Below, piece by piece: positions 36,267-45,053 of a DNA stretch of 64,000 nucleotides. This DNA comes from Bacteroidales bacterium (GTDB taxonomy: Bacteria; Bacteroidota; Bacteroidia; Bacteroidales; Tenuifilaceae): positions 24,531-88,530 of the forward strand of contig JABFRB010000041.1 in NCBI GenBank assembly GCA_013141385.1, read 5' to 3'. Made by a program: the position numbers and the translations under genes. The notes beneath the pieces are model-generated. The model did not search any database, was not told where the DNA came from, and worked only from the letters and a program-made list of their open reading frames with translations. Positions within the stretch are counted from its first letter, which is position 1; each line of letters begins with the position of its first letter.

Positions 36267-36670
36267 ACCAAACTTCAATGAAAGAGTTAATAGACAATGC
36301 TTACATGAGTTTTGAAAGAGACAAAAATTATAGAAACGAACTCGTTAAAAGTAGTTGTTAATGATTTTTTATTATAAAAAACCTACAGATTGAAACGATC
36401 CAACCTGTAGGTTTTTATTAAAGTTTTTACAAAAAGTGGAATTTGATGTTTGTTGATAACCTGTATGCCAATTCAATATAGTCAAAGTGAGAAGCTATAC
36501 AAGTAATTGAACCTTTTGCTATAGCGTAAAACAGCATGTGGAATTTTATTAAACACACCATCCGTATTTTAATTAAACTTTTCATTAAAATTCATTAAAA
36601 ACTGATTAAAAATCTTTTTTAGATCATACATGAATTTTATTCACAGAATGTTAATCAATTAATCTAGCAA
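36267..36670 (+). other. Intergenic region between the precursor and maturation genes
   Basis: 404 bp. Holds the terminator at 36377-36416 and a doubtful 27-codon frame at 36278-36361. Otherwise AT-rich, probably with a second promoter for the downstream genes. Confidence 0.45.
36377..36416 (+). terminator. Terminator after the RiPP precursor
   Basis: AAAAACCTACAG (36377-36388) pairs with CTGTAGGTTTTT (36405-36416), a 12-pair stem with a T-rich end. It would separate abundant precursor transcription from the maturase genes. Confidence 0.8.
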
Positions 36671-37765
36671 ATGAGAAAAATTATCTTTATTACTCTAATC
36701 CTATCTATTAATATGAGTTATGCTCAAAAGTTACCCTTCTCAAACCAGAGAATAAGTTACTTTTACTATATAAATCTTGCTGAGTTGTCCATAACAAAAA
36801 ACAATTTTGTTCTTGCTTTAAGCTATTACGATTCAGCATTTAGGGTTGTTTCCAATCCAAGGGATAATGATATTTATAATAAAGCTGTATGCTACAGAAA
36901 AATGGACAACGACAGGATTGCTGACTCTTTGTTCGCCTTACTAGCCACTAAGGGCTTTAGAAAATCTAAAATACTAAATTGCTTTGATACCCTGAAAACC
37001 CCAATACTCCAGAGACAAGCAATAATTGTAAATAACCAAAATTTGGATGAAATTTTTGAAAAAATATTTAATAATGACCAAAAAGTTAACTCATACCGTT
37101 ACATAAATATGGAGATGTACGCACAAAAGGTTATAGAACATGTTAAGTATATTAAAGATTTATCAAGCAGTATAGATAACCTATTGGCTTATGATGTGGG
37201 AGGGAGACTCTGGTTGCCTATTTTTCATTTCTTTCAACTTAAAGCTATCGCAGAACGAGTTAAAAATGACACATTGTTCAAAAAGAAATACACCGTATAT
37301 AGATGTTTAGAGCATTTTGATTTTAATGAAATCAAATTTTATGAGTTTTTAAAGGAGGAGGTAGTAAAGGGTAACTATAACAATGAAACTTTCACTGAAT
37401 TAATAAAAGAAATGGGTTATGAATTTGGGATGCCAGTAAGTCAATTCGACGAATTCATAATTGTTCGATCACCAACAGTCCTTTGCAAAGATGAATTACA
37501 ATATATAAACAAAAACAGAGAAATTTTCGGACTTGAAACCTATGAGAATTTTTACCAAAAAGCGAGATATACGGATTCCCTTCTAACTAATGGGCGGCCG
37601 TTTTCAGCCCTCGAAAAAGATGAGTATATAAAACTATATATTGATTTTAATACCCAGTGTAATTATAATATAACCGAAAACTACCGAACCATGATGGAAT
37701 ATACCAAGCCAGAAGATGCGCAAAATGTGTATGAGCGCAATTTAAGTAATTTATGTCCTAAATAG
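36671..37765 (+). CDS. Secreted TPR-like protein of the RiPP cluster
   Basis: A 364-aa protein with signal peptide MRKIIFITLILSINMSYAQ. A TPR-like pair follows (YFYYINLAELSITKNNFVLALSYYDSAFR; DNDIYNKAVCYRKMDNDRIADSLF). The rest is helical without a known motif. It ends 9 bp before the ATP-grasp gene, so it belongs to the same operon. Similar secreted or lipoprotein partners are common beside grasp-with-spasm genes; function unknown. Confidence 0.6.
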   Translation: MRKIIFITLILSINMSYAQKLPFSNQRISYFYYINLAELSITKNNFVLALSYYDSAFRVVSNPRDNDIYNKAVCYRKMDNDRIADSLFALLATKGFRKSKILNCFDTLKTPILQRQAIIVNNQNLDEIFEKIFNNDQKVNSYRYINMEMYAQKVIEHVKYIKDLSSSIDNLLAYDVGGRLWLPIFHFFQLKAIAERVKNDTLFKKKYTVYRCLEHFDFNEIKFYEFLKEEVVKGNYNNETFTELIKEMGYEFGMPVSQFDEFIIVRSPTVLCKDELQYINKNREIFGLETYENFYQKARYTDSLLTNGRPFSALEKDEYIKLYIDFNTQCNYNITENYRTMMEYTKPEDAQNVYERNLSNLCPK

Positions 37766-37774
37766 CAATGTTGT

Positions 37775-38833
37775 TTGGAAATGATTATAATTTCTGAAAA
37801 AGTAGATATTTTTTCTAATCGTGTTGAGGATTGGTTAAAATTAAATAACGAAAAAATTTATCGAATTAATTCCGAACAGCCTATTCGGTTAATTGATCTT
37901 AGAATTCAAGGAGGTGACTGTGAAATTTCAATAACTAGGTTAAATGATAATGAAGAAATTAAAATAACTAAACATAAGGTATGGCATAGAAGGGGATTTT
38001 TTAGTTTTAGCATTTATGGGGATTCAGAAGATGTTTGCGAAGAATTTCAAGTTTTTTTAAACCGAGAAGCACGTGCTCTATCAAGTGGAATACTAATGAT
38101 ATTAAAGACCAAAGAGTTGATAATAGGAAATCATATTGAAAATAAAGGAAATAAACTTTACCATCTTTTCATGGCTTCAACCAATGGATTAAATGTGCCC
38201 GACACCTTTGTTATTAATAGTAAAGTAATGTTACGTGAAATTTATCAACAACATTCCAATTTGATTACTAAGCCAATAAGTGATAGTTTTCTTGGTACAA
38301 TAAATGGAGAGAATCTCGTTGGGTTTGTTAATAAATTTGACAACTCCAGTTTTGACCATCTACCAGAAACCTTTTTTCCTACCCTTTTTCAAAATAAAAT
38401 TGATAGAAAGTTTGAGATTCGATCATTCTTGTTTTGTGGTGAGGTTTTTTCAATGGCAACCTTCCTGGTGAAAGATGATAATAATACCGACATTAAGGAA
38501 ATTGAGAATTCTATGAAACGACACATTCCATATAAACTACCCAGTGATGTTGAAGATAAAATGCTAAACTTGGCATGCAAATTAGATATAGATACGGCTT
38601 CATTTGATTTTATTGTTGATAAGAGCGGGAATATATATTTTCTTGAAATAAACTACCTCGCAGCAGAGCTGTCGAGGTATTATTTGGAAGCCATTTATTC
38701 TATCGAAGCAGAGCTTCGAGGAATTAACCTAAAGAGATTAAATCAGTATGGACAACTTAATGAAATGTCCTACCATTGTAATTACTCTATTGAAGAATTT
38801 GTTGCAAATAAGCTGACAGAAAATGGAAGATAA
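37775..38833 (+). CDS. Grasp-with-spasm system ATP-grasp peptide maturase
   Basis: A 352-aa ATP-grasp enzyme. Seen: KVWHRRGFF near residue 70, the middle segment (VPDTFVINS, LITKPISDSFLG), FEIRSFLFCGEVFSMA, and the C-terminal catalytic end ASFDFIVDKSGNIYFLEINYLA with the metal-binding Asp, Glu and Asn. The pattern matches maturases that form side-chain ester or amide bonds in Bacteroidota peptides. The last 11 bases overlap a 58-codon frame. Confidence 0.85.
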   Translation: MEMIIISEKVDIFSNRVEDWLKLNNEKIYRINSEQPIRLIDLRIQGGDCEISITRLNDNEEIKITKHKVWHRRGFFSFSIYGDSEDVCEEFQVFLNREARALSSGILMILKTKELIIGNHIENKGNKLYHLFMASTNGLNVPDTFVINSKVMLREIYQQHSNLITKPISDSFLGTINGENLVGFVNKFDNSSFDHLPETFFPTLFQNKIDRKFEIRSFLFCGEVFSMATFLVKDDNNTDIKEIENSMKRHIPYKLPSDVEDKMLNLACKLDIDTASFDFIVDKSGNIYFLEINYLAAELSRYYLEAIYSIEAELRGINLKRLNQYGQLNEMSYHCNYSIEEFVANKLTENGR

Positions 38834-38999
38834 GAATACTAAGTTCAACTACTATTTACCTTTACATTTATGGAATTTAAAGGCACTAAGTAAAGATAGA
38901 ATTATTAAAAATCCCATAATTAAATCAAAAAAATGCAATACAATTATTTTATCTGAAAAGATGAACAAACCCTGCTCGAAAATTCTCAGTAAATGGTAA
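38823..38999 (+). CDS. 58-aa ORF overlapping both maturase genes
   Basis: ATG at 38823 lies inside the end of the ATP-grasp gene (stop 38831-38833). Its TAA (38997-38999) lies inside the start of the SPASM gene (ATG 38993). The 58-aa product is Lys-rich, with FNYYLPLHLWNLKALSKDRI in the N-terminal half and two Cys (KKCNT, NKPCSK). Overlap at both ends points to translational coupling and hence a real gene. It lacks a GG leader. It could be a second substrate, an adaptor or a small maturase subunit. Confidence 0.65.
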   Translation: MEDKNTKFNYYLPLHLWNLKALSKDRIIKNPIIKSKKCNTIILSEKMNKPCSKILSKW

Positions 39000-40006
39000 T
39001 TAGTAATGATTATGTTTTTAAACTCTTTGCTAACTGTAAAGTAGTACAAGGTGCTGCAAGGAGTATCATTTGCGATTTGAATGGGCGTGTGTTTATCATT
39101 CCCTCTAAGTTTAACTCTTTTTTAGATTTGCTAAAAGATGAAAATGGTATAGCCTACGAAGCCATTTCAAGTAATGATGGGTTAAAAGAGTTAACTGAGG
39201 AGCTAGAGCAAAAGCAGATGGGGAGATTTTTCAAAACGGATAGCGTTGAAAATTTCCCTGACATTAGGGTAAGCTGGAGCTCGCCACACCCTATTACAAA
39301 TGCAATAATTGATGTGGATGAGAAAAATGATACCGATTGGGAAAAGTTTATTTTACAATTAGATGCTATCGGTTGCCCATTCCTTCAAATAAGGAATTTT
39401 GGCGAAATATCATTTCAAAAATTAAACTCAATTTTAGAAATCGTTGACCAAACAGATGTAAACTCTGTACAGCTGATTATTCCATTTAATAATCAAACTA
39501 ATTTTTGGGTTGAACTCTTAGGATTGATTAACCTATTCCCTAGGGTTGCTGACGTAATTGTTTATAATCATATTAACAAAAAGCCTCAATCTGTTGAAGA
39601 TAATCGTAGGGTTAGAATTACAAGCGAAATGATTAATAATCAAAATTCTTGTGGAAATATAAAACCGTACTTTTTTACTCTAAAAGTTGATTTTTTTAAC
39701 GAAGCTCATCTTTTTAATACCTGTTTAAATAGAAAGGTAGCTCTTACGCCCGAAGGTTTTATTAAAAACTGCCCTTCAATGGCTATTAATCATGGTAACA
39801 TAAAGGATGTTAACCTCGCCGATATAATAAAAAGGGACGAATTTAAATTTTGGTGGTCTGTTAAAAAAGATGATATAGAAGTGTGCAAGGATTGCGAATT
39901 CAGGTATATATGCTCAGATTGTCGTGCATTTACGGCTGACATAAACAATCCATACTCAAAACCCAGCAAATGCCCCTACGATCCCTATACTTGTATTGGT
40001 TTTTAA
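38993..40006 (+). CDS. Grasp-with-spasm system SPASM-domain peptide maturase
   Basis: A 337-aa protein related to radical-SAM peptide maturases. The C-terminal third carries a SPASM-like Cys pattern: LNRKVALTPEGFIKNCPSM, VCKDCEFRYICSDCRAF, and KCPYDPYTC. No CxxxCxxC radical-SAM motif is seen in the N-terminal part, as expected for this system, where the partner is an ATP-grasp enzyme. It overlaps the 58-aa ORF by 7 bp, and the next gene starts 5 bp after its stop. Confidence 0.85.
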   Translation: MVISNDYVFKLFANCKVVQGAARSIICDLNGRVFIIPSKFNSFLDLLKDENGIAYEAISSNDGLKELTEELEQKQMGRFFKTDSVENFPDIRVSWSSPHPITNAIIDVDEKNDTDWEKFILQLDAIGCPFLQIRNFGEISFQKLNSILEIVDQTDVNSVQLIIPFNNQTNFWVELLGLINLFPRVADVIVYNHINKKPQSVEDNRRVRITSEMINNQNSCGNIKPYFFTLKVDFFNEAHLFNTCLNRKVALTPEGFIKNCPSMAINHGNIKDVNLADIIKRDEFKFWWSVKKDDIEVCKDCEFRYICSDCRAFTADINNPYSKPSKCPYDPYTCIGF

Positions 40007-40011
40007 AGAAT

Positions 40012-41577
40012 ATGAAATACACGTTCCCCAACCATTTGCTCAAAAACAAATTGATTAAACGTCGTTTGACTGGTTTAACAAAAGATGAAATAGAAGATTT
40101 CTTTTCTTCTCATGCTTTTCCCGATAGCATAAAAGCAATAAGAGATTTCTTTCTCAGTGTTGGTGTTAAAAGTGTTGGGTATAAACTGCCAAAAGAGAAA
40201 GTAAAAGAGATTCCTCTCCCATTTATTGCTCAATTTATTAACCCTATCGAATTTGTATTAGTAGATGATATTACCGATAATGAATTAAAAATTACGACTT
40301 CAAAAGACACGAAGAAAGAGTACTCATTAGAAGATTTTCTTTCAAGATGGAGCGGGATTGTACTATCGTTGGATTTAAACACAAAGCTATTGCCATCAAC
40401 AAGATGGTCAGAAAAAGAAAACATTTCTAGCAAACTGGATAAAATCATTATACTATTTCTCTTTTTACTAATTCCCTACCCGCTTTTTAGGGTGGTTAAT
40501 GATTTCAACGTCTCATCGCTCATTACTCTAACTTTGGTGGCTATTTGCTTGTACTCTAGCTATACCCTTCTGAGATTAGAAAATGGTAGTAAAAGCAAAT
40601 TTGAGGAAAAAATTTGCCATGCAAGTAGTAAGTTTGACTGTCAAGAGGTTATTAATAGTAAAATTTCACACCCTTTAAGTTTTATTTCCCTAGCAGGACT
40701 GGGGTTCTTCTTTTTTTCTTTCCTCTATTTGTTAATACTAAACTTTCCTTTAGCCGAGAAGAATATATCTATTCCAGCTAGTCTAATTAGCTTCTCTTGC
40801 TTGCTTATATCTCCCTTTAGCATATCTCTTATATTATACCAGATATTCAAAATTAGGAGGATTTGCCCATTCTGTACTTTAATTCAAACATCAACTATTA
40901 TATGCGGTATTCTCTTTATCATTAACCCTTTAAACCTATCTGCTTTTTTCATAAAGGGATATTTATACATAATTACTATTTCCTTGCTATTCGCTCTTTC
41001 TCTTACAATAATTCTAATAGTTTACTATTCAAGAGATAGGTTAAATAGGGAAGTGCTTGGTTACCATTCATTAAAGCACTCAAGGGTAGTTGTTGAAACA
41101 TTACTAGCAAAGAGCCCTAAGCTGATTCCATACGATAGGAGGATTATTCTAAGTTCAAGAATTGGTAGACCCGAAATAATTTTTGCACTAAACCCTAAAT
41201 GCAAGCACTGCTATCAGGCTTTCCTAGAGTATAAACATTTACTTGAAACAATACCAAATATTGGACTCGGTATTATTTTTATTGTATATAGTGATACCAT
41301 TAATGAGGTTGGTGGTTTTATAGAGGGAGTAGAAATCTTGTATAATAAAAATGATTCTACTTGGCTAAGTATGATAGATAAATGGTATTCTGACCCAAGA
41401 TTCAGAAAGCAAAACTCTTATAAGCAATACAATGAAACAAATATGATAAACCATCTAACTTGGAGTTCTGAAAATAGTATACTATCATCACCTTCTATTA
41501 TTTTAGAGAATCAGCTTTGTCCACAGAAACTTTCAATAATTGACTTATCAGATTATCTTCGTTCAAATTTTTCATAA
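40012..41577 (+). CDS. C39-like / VKOR / thioredoxin-like membrane protein
   Basis: About 521 aa, with the start at 40012, 5 bp after the SPASM gene (a longer frame overlaps it). Residues 1-130 resemble a C39 peptidase fold (SIKAIRDFFLSVGV, LPFIAQF, SLEDFLSRWSGI) but lack the catalytic Cys and His. A multi-pass VKOR domain follows, with a Cys pair ICHASSKFDC and the active CPFC. The C-terminus is thioredoxin-like with CKHC. Such proteins form disulfides; the two-Cys precursor core is the likely client. Confidence 0.75.
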   Translation: MKYTFPNHLLKNKLIKRRLTGLTKDEIEDFFSSHAFPDSIKAIRDFFLSVGVKSVGYKLPKEKVKEIPLPFIAQFINPIEFVLVDDITDNELKITTSKDTKKEYSLEDFLSRWSGIVLSLDLNTKLLPSTRWSEKENISSKLDKIIILFLFLLIPYPLFRVVNDFNVSSLITLTLVAICLYSSYTLLRLENGSKSKFEEKICHASSKFDCQEVINSKISHPLSFISLAGLGFFFFSFLYLLILNFPLAEKNISIPASLISFSCLLISPFSISLILYQIFKIRRICPFCTLIQTSTIICGILFIINPLNLSAFFIKGYLYIITISLLFALSLTIILIVYYSRDRLNREVLGYHSLKHSRVVVETLLAKSPKLIPYDRRIILSSRIGRPEIIFALNPKCKHCYQAFLEYKHLLETIPNIGLGIIFIVYSDTINEVGGFIEGVEILYNKNDSTWLSMIDKWYSDPRFRKQNSYKQYNETNMINHLTWSSENSILSSPSIILENQLCPQKLSIIDLSDYLRSNFS

Positions 41578-41720
41578 AATTAATATCTTTTTTACTAATG
41601 CTAATTAAAAGTTGTGAAATACCAAACCGTCATCTGCCCAAATAGAATAAACACATTGTTAGCAACTGTACATTATTTTTTTTATTGTATTTTCAATTGG
41701 TTCAATGATTTTCTCCTTTT

Positions 41721-42278
41721 TTAAAATGTACATCCCAATCCGCTCATCTGTAACCCATCCTTAATTTTATAATTACATTGTGGTGCTTCGTTTACTAAAT
41801 TCGCTTCAAAATATTTAAAAAATACTGAACCATTATCACTCAATTTATTCGAAGCCTCAATAATATGCGTTGAAATTGCAAATACTCCTTTATTTAATTT
41901 AGAAAACACAGTAATTACAGACAATAAAGCCTCATAAGCATCTTTAACGTTTGTTCCTCTAAACAGCTCATCAAAGACAACAAAAACATTACTAACTTGA
42001 TTAATCCGTTCAGCAACATATTTAACTCGCAAAACCTCATTATAAAAATGACTATAGCCTTTATTTATATTATCGGAAAGGTTTATAGTTGTTAATAATC
42101 AATTAAACATAGATGTTTCCATGCTTTTAGCAGGAACTGGAAATCCTAAATGCGACAAATATATTGAGATGCTTACAGCCTTTAAAAAAGTAAATTTACC
42201 AGCCATATTGGATTCAGTTAAGAAGCAGATATTTCTATTGGCAACAAATCCGAAATCATTGGTAATAGGATTGTCAGT
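41721..42278 (-). pseudogene. MutS-family ATPase remnant
   Basis: In one minus frame the sequence reads a MutS C-terminal ATPase: NPITNDFGFVANRN, a damaged Walker A (TESNMAGKFTFLKA; family TGPNMAGKSTFLKA), an in-frame TGA where Gly is expected before LLTTINLSDN, then GYSHFYNEVLRVK and Walker B VFVVFDELFRGTN, to the stop at 41721. The N-terminal part is missing, cut at a hairpin near 42278. Clearly non-functional. Confidence 0.8.
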
Positions 42279-42310
42279 AAACCACTACCAGCTGAGCCAG
42301 TAGTGGTTTA
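42278..42310 (+). terminator. Hairpin at the broken end of the MutS remnant
   Basis: TAAACCACTAC (42278-42288) pairs perfectly with GTAGTGGTTTA (42300-42310) over an 11-bp loop. A few T residues follow on the plus strand. It marks the point where MutS similarity stops. Confidence 0.5.
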
Positions 42311-42582
42311 TTTATATATTGGCAATACTTGTTTCGGCTTAAGCGAGAAGTAACTTTTTAACCTTCCTCAAAAAGATCTGAAAAAGTTATTCACGCATTA
42401 TGCCACCCTGTTAAAGTATTATTTTTCATGTATTTCATACTACAAACTCTGATGGAAGCGGGCATTGTTATAAAAATTTGAAACATTAGTATATCGTTTA
42501 AAAAAATTCAGGAATAGCCCTGTAACTAGGTTACGAACTGTCCGAGTAGGTGCAAATAGCCCTTTTCACCGTACTGAGGGTG
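42311..42582. other. Intergenic region, no gene seen
   Basis: About 270 bp without a plausible frame between the MutS remnant and the DNA-binding protein gene. Confidence 0.4.
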
Positions 42583-42879
42583 CTAAAGTCCGCTTTTCTC
42601 CCCATTCTCAATAAATTTTTGGATGTCGCTTACCTTGTAATACCACTGGTTACCCGCTTTACGCCCGACAAGCTCACCGGACTTCCGCTTGTTCCAGAAC
42701 CACGTGGACTGCTTCGAGAGGATTTCCTTCGCCTGCTTTTCAGGCATATATTCGCCTAGCGGATTCTTTTCGGAGGATGGGTGGAGTATTGCTTCACTTA
42801 TCCGTTCCACCTTCTTTAGCAGCTCCTCCATCCTCTCGTAAGGGACGATGACCAACCTACTCAGATCTTCTGTTGTCAT
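42583..42879 (-). CDS. Excisionase-like helix-turn-helix protein
   Basis: A 98-aa protein. The C-terminal half is a MerR/excisionase-type winged helix (YMPEKQAKEILSKQSTWFWNKRKSGELVGRKAGNQWYYKVSDIQKFIENG). The N-terminal half is a charged helix. It is placed near the far attachment site, so a role as recombination directionality factor is likely. Base composition is clearly more G+C-rich than neighbouring cargo. Confidence 0.7.
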   Translation of the reverse strand: MTTEDLSRLVIVPYERMEELLKKVERISEAILHPSSEKNPLGEYMPEKQAKEILSKQSTWFWNKRKSGELVGRKAGNQWYYKVSDIQKFIENGEKSGL

Positions 42880-42954
42880 AGCATTTGTATTTATCTTTTA
42901 TTTAGATTAGATTCTTTAGTATAGATTTTAAAGAAACATATTTTACAAAAAAAT

Positions 42955-43740
42955 TTACCGCTCAAGAAGATCGGCGATGATGCTATCCACCAAGGCGACC
43001 ACCTTGCTCGTTTGCTTGAACGAGTAGCCTTTCTGGAGTGCACGGAGGCTGAACCGATCCTTTAGGTCTCCGTAATGCCAGTCAAGGATGGACGCACCCT
43101 GCGTGCGCATCGCTTTGGGTAGGCACCGCTCTATCATGGCGTAGCTCTCGAACCGCTCCCGCATCCGTAAAAGCCCCGGACGGTCACCGATCAACTTTAG
43201 GGCTGCGTTGTAATGCTCCATCGCCGGGGTTCTAGGAAACTTCTGGAGGAGCAGGCGCATGTACCCGGTACGGGATTTTAGAACCTCCCGGGCAAAATCC
43301 CCCCATAGGTAGTCCTCAAAGATTAGGTCTACCACCTCTTTCTTGTACACCTCGCACTTTTTTGCCAGACCCCGTAACTCAACCCTCCCGTTGAGTTGCT
43401 GGTATTCCTTGCGGATCACGTCCTCGATCATCCGAGCCTCTCCTGCAAGGGTAGCTCTGTATTTGCCGTACGCCTCCTCCATAGTTGCAAAATCCTCATT
43501 GATGATGCTTTTCTGCTGGGTCGTCTTGCGCATGAACGTAATTTTTACGTAGATGGGGTAAAGAGGTGTTAGTGGACAAGGGTTACCCTTCTCATCGAGA
43601 ATGCTGACAGTGCAGCCTCTACCGCTCAGTGCGGTATTCAGGAAGTGTTTTACAGTTATCTTACCTAACTTTTCCATAGCGTTCTTTTTTAAATGGCTAA
43701 CCATATTCACCTCACATGGGGTCAATCTGGTTTTGCTCAT
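42955..43740 (-). CDS. Hypothetical protein at the island's right end
   Basis: A 261-aa, helical, basic protein with no family I can name. The N-terminal part (VKHFLNTALSGRGCTVSILDEKGNPCPLTPLYPIYVKITFMRKTTQQK) looks beta-rich, and the rest is helical with many Arg. It is 75 bp upstream of the excisionase-like gene on the same strand and shares its higher G+C. The two probably form an operon controlling excision or maintenance of the island. Confidence 0.55.
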   Translation of the reverse strand: MSKTRLTPCEVNMVSHLKKNAMEKLGKITVKHFLNTALSGRGCTVSILDEKGNPCPLTPLYPIYVKITFMRKTTQQKSIINEDFATMEEAYGKYRATLAGEARMIEDVIRKEYQQLNGRVELRGLAKKCEVYKKEVVDLIFEDYLWGDFAREVLKSRTGYMRLLLQKFPRTPAMEHYNAALKLIGDRPGLLRMRERFESYAMIERCLPKAMRTQGASILDWHYGDLKDRFSLRALQKGYSFKQTSKVVALVDSIIADLLER

Positions 43741-43969
43741 AACGTTGCAAATATAATAATGTTTCTTTATTATATATTGTGAAACAACATTTTTTATATA
43801 AAAAATTTGTCAAAATCCTTGATTTCATATTTCATTGTATTTCAACATGATGAATAATATTGAAGGGTCATGAAACAGGAAAAGAAGCACTTTACCCATT
43901 TCGGTTACCTGAGTGAATATATTAAATGTATATAATTGATTTATATAGCAATATTAAAATAGTTCATTC
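43741..43969. other. Right-end non-coding region of the island
   Basis: About 230 bp, very AT-rich, between the last island gene and the right attachment site. Expected to hold that gene's promoter and recombinase-binding sites, but no clear motif was found. Confidence 0.4.
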
Positions 43970-43986
43970 CCCTCCAGCTCCACAAA
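43970..43986 (+). repeat. Right attachment site
   Basis: Exact copy of the 17-bp ssrA 3'-end sequence at 17241-17257. Upstream bases do not continue as tmRNA, so this is a fragment created by integration. The original ssrA terminator follows directly. Confidence 0.88.
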
Positions 43987-43987
43987 C

Positions 43988-44032
43988 AACAAAAAAACTC
44001 CTCAAATCGAAAGATTTGGGGAGTTTTTTGTT
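43988..44032 (+). terminator. Displaced original ssrA terminator
   Basis: AAAAACTCCTCAAATC - GAAA - GATTTGGGGAGTTTTT, an approximately 16-pair stem with a T-run, begins right after the right attachment site. It is at the same relative distance as the hairpin after intact ssrA, so it is most likely the native terminator moved 26.7 kb away. Confidence 0.8.
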
Positions 44033-44173
44033 GCTTTTCCATTTCCAATCTATTCTGTGTAAACTGTTGCATTAAAATAGCAACTTATTGAAAGAAAAAC
44101 AAAACGAATATTGGCAGATTTTTTTTATTTTCACCGAATCAGAATAGGCTTTATATTTACAAATCAAAACCCT

Positions 44174-44881
44174 ATGATAAAAACAATCAGCTGGTTTACA
44201 TACTTTTGGTGGTATCTACTAAAGCCAAATTTCAAACTAATAAGGCTAAACAGGCAAGGTAAGTATGCTGAAAGGAATGTTCTGGCGAATATTATTGCTC
44301 GTGAATGGGCTCAAAGAGCCCTTGCAAATAATGGCTCTTCCATCCATGTAACAGGTATTGAGAATATCCCCAAAACTGGAGGAGTCCTATTTGTTGCTAA
44401 TCATCAGGGCAATTTTGATATACCCATTATTATTGGTCATGTTCCACGAGATAAGGGTTTTATTGCCAAAGCAGAACTATTAAAATTCCCATTCCTCAAT
44501 AAGTACATGAAATACATCGACTGTGTATTTATTAACAGGAAAGATGCTCGTCAATCACTAATAGCCATGGATAAAGCAGCCGAAAACCTAAAAGGCGGAC
44601 ATTCACTGGTCATTTTTCCCGAAGGGACTCGCAGCGCAGATGGAACTATAGGTAAGTTTAAACCTGGTAGCCTTAAACTAGCCTTAAAAGCAGGAGTACC
44701 AATAGTCCCGATAACTTTAAATGGATCGAGGAATATAATGCCCAAAGGAAGTTCGCTTATCGGTTCGGCATCTGTAAAGGTTGTAATTGCGCCTCCAATT
44801 CTATATGAAGAGTATAATGGAATGGACTCCAACGAAATTGCCCAAAAGGTGAGAGGTATTATTGTATCGAATCAATGTTAG
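44174..44881 (+). CDS. plsC: 1-acyl-sn-glycerol-3-phosphate acyltransferase
   Basis: A 235-aa protein with ATG at 44174, chosen because the preceding 21 codons do not look like protein. It has the acyltransferase motifs NHQGNFD (HX4D, about residue 70), FINRKDARQS, and FPEGTRS (about 145). An N-terminal hydrophobic segment (FTYFWWYLLKP) anchors it. It makes phosphatidic acid in the inner membrane. First gene outside the island. Confidence 0.9.
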   Translation: MIKTISWFTYFWWYLLKPNFKLIRLNRQGKYAERNVLANIIAREWAQRALANNGSSIHVTGIENIPKTGGVLFVANHQGNFDIPIIIGHVPRDKGFIAKAELLKFPFLNKYMKYIDCVFINRKDARQSLIAMDKAAENLKGGHSLVIFPEGTRSADGTIGKFKPGSLKLALKAGVPIVPITLNGSRNIMPKGSSLIGSASVKVVIAPPILYEEYNGMDSNEIAQKVRGIIVSNQC

Positions 44882-45053
44882 TTTCTGTTGACCTTAGGGA
44901 TGCAATAATTATTAGTGAGTTATTTTTATTTATTCGAAAGAATAATAAATCCATAATTGCATCTTGACCAGCTAAAAAACCTTTTCTACATTTAAACTTT
45001 GAATCATAAAGTTTAAGCTGTAAGTCAAATCGTTTAAATAAAACATTATCAAT

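Larger units (their letters stand above)
17254..43986 (+). mobile_element. 26.7-kb genomic island integrated in ssrA
   Basis: Boundaries are set by the 17-bp direct repeats at 17241-17257 and 43970-43986. An integrase lies immediately inside the left end and an excisionase-like DNA-binding protein near the right end. Cargo: a Wadjet-like operon, several unrecognised genes, a small nuclease-like protein, a CHAT protein and a grasp-with-spasm peptide cluster. No relaxase, conjugation or phage structural genes are seen, so it is an integrative island without visible self-transfer functions. Confidence 0.85.

Noticed and set aside
36278..36361. 27-codon frame (MKELIDNAYMSFERDKNY ... KSSC) after the RiPP precursor
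   Set aside because: It lies before the terminator and could be a second small peptide, but it has no GG leader, no overlap with neighbours and no repeat of the precursor sequence.
42121..42303. Plus-strand 60-aa frame
   Set aside because: It is the antisense of the MutS-family pseudogene, which reads convincingly on the minus strand.
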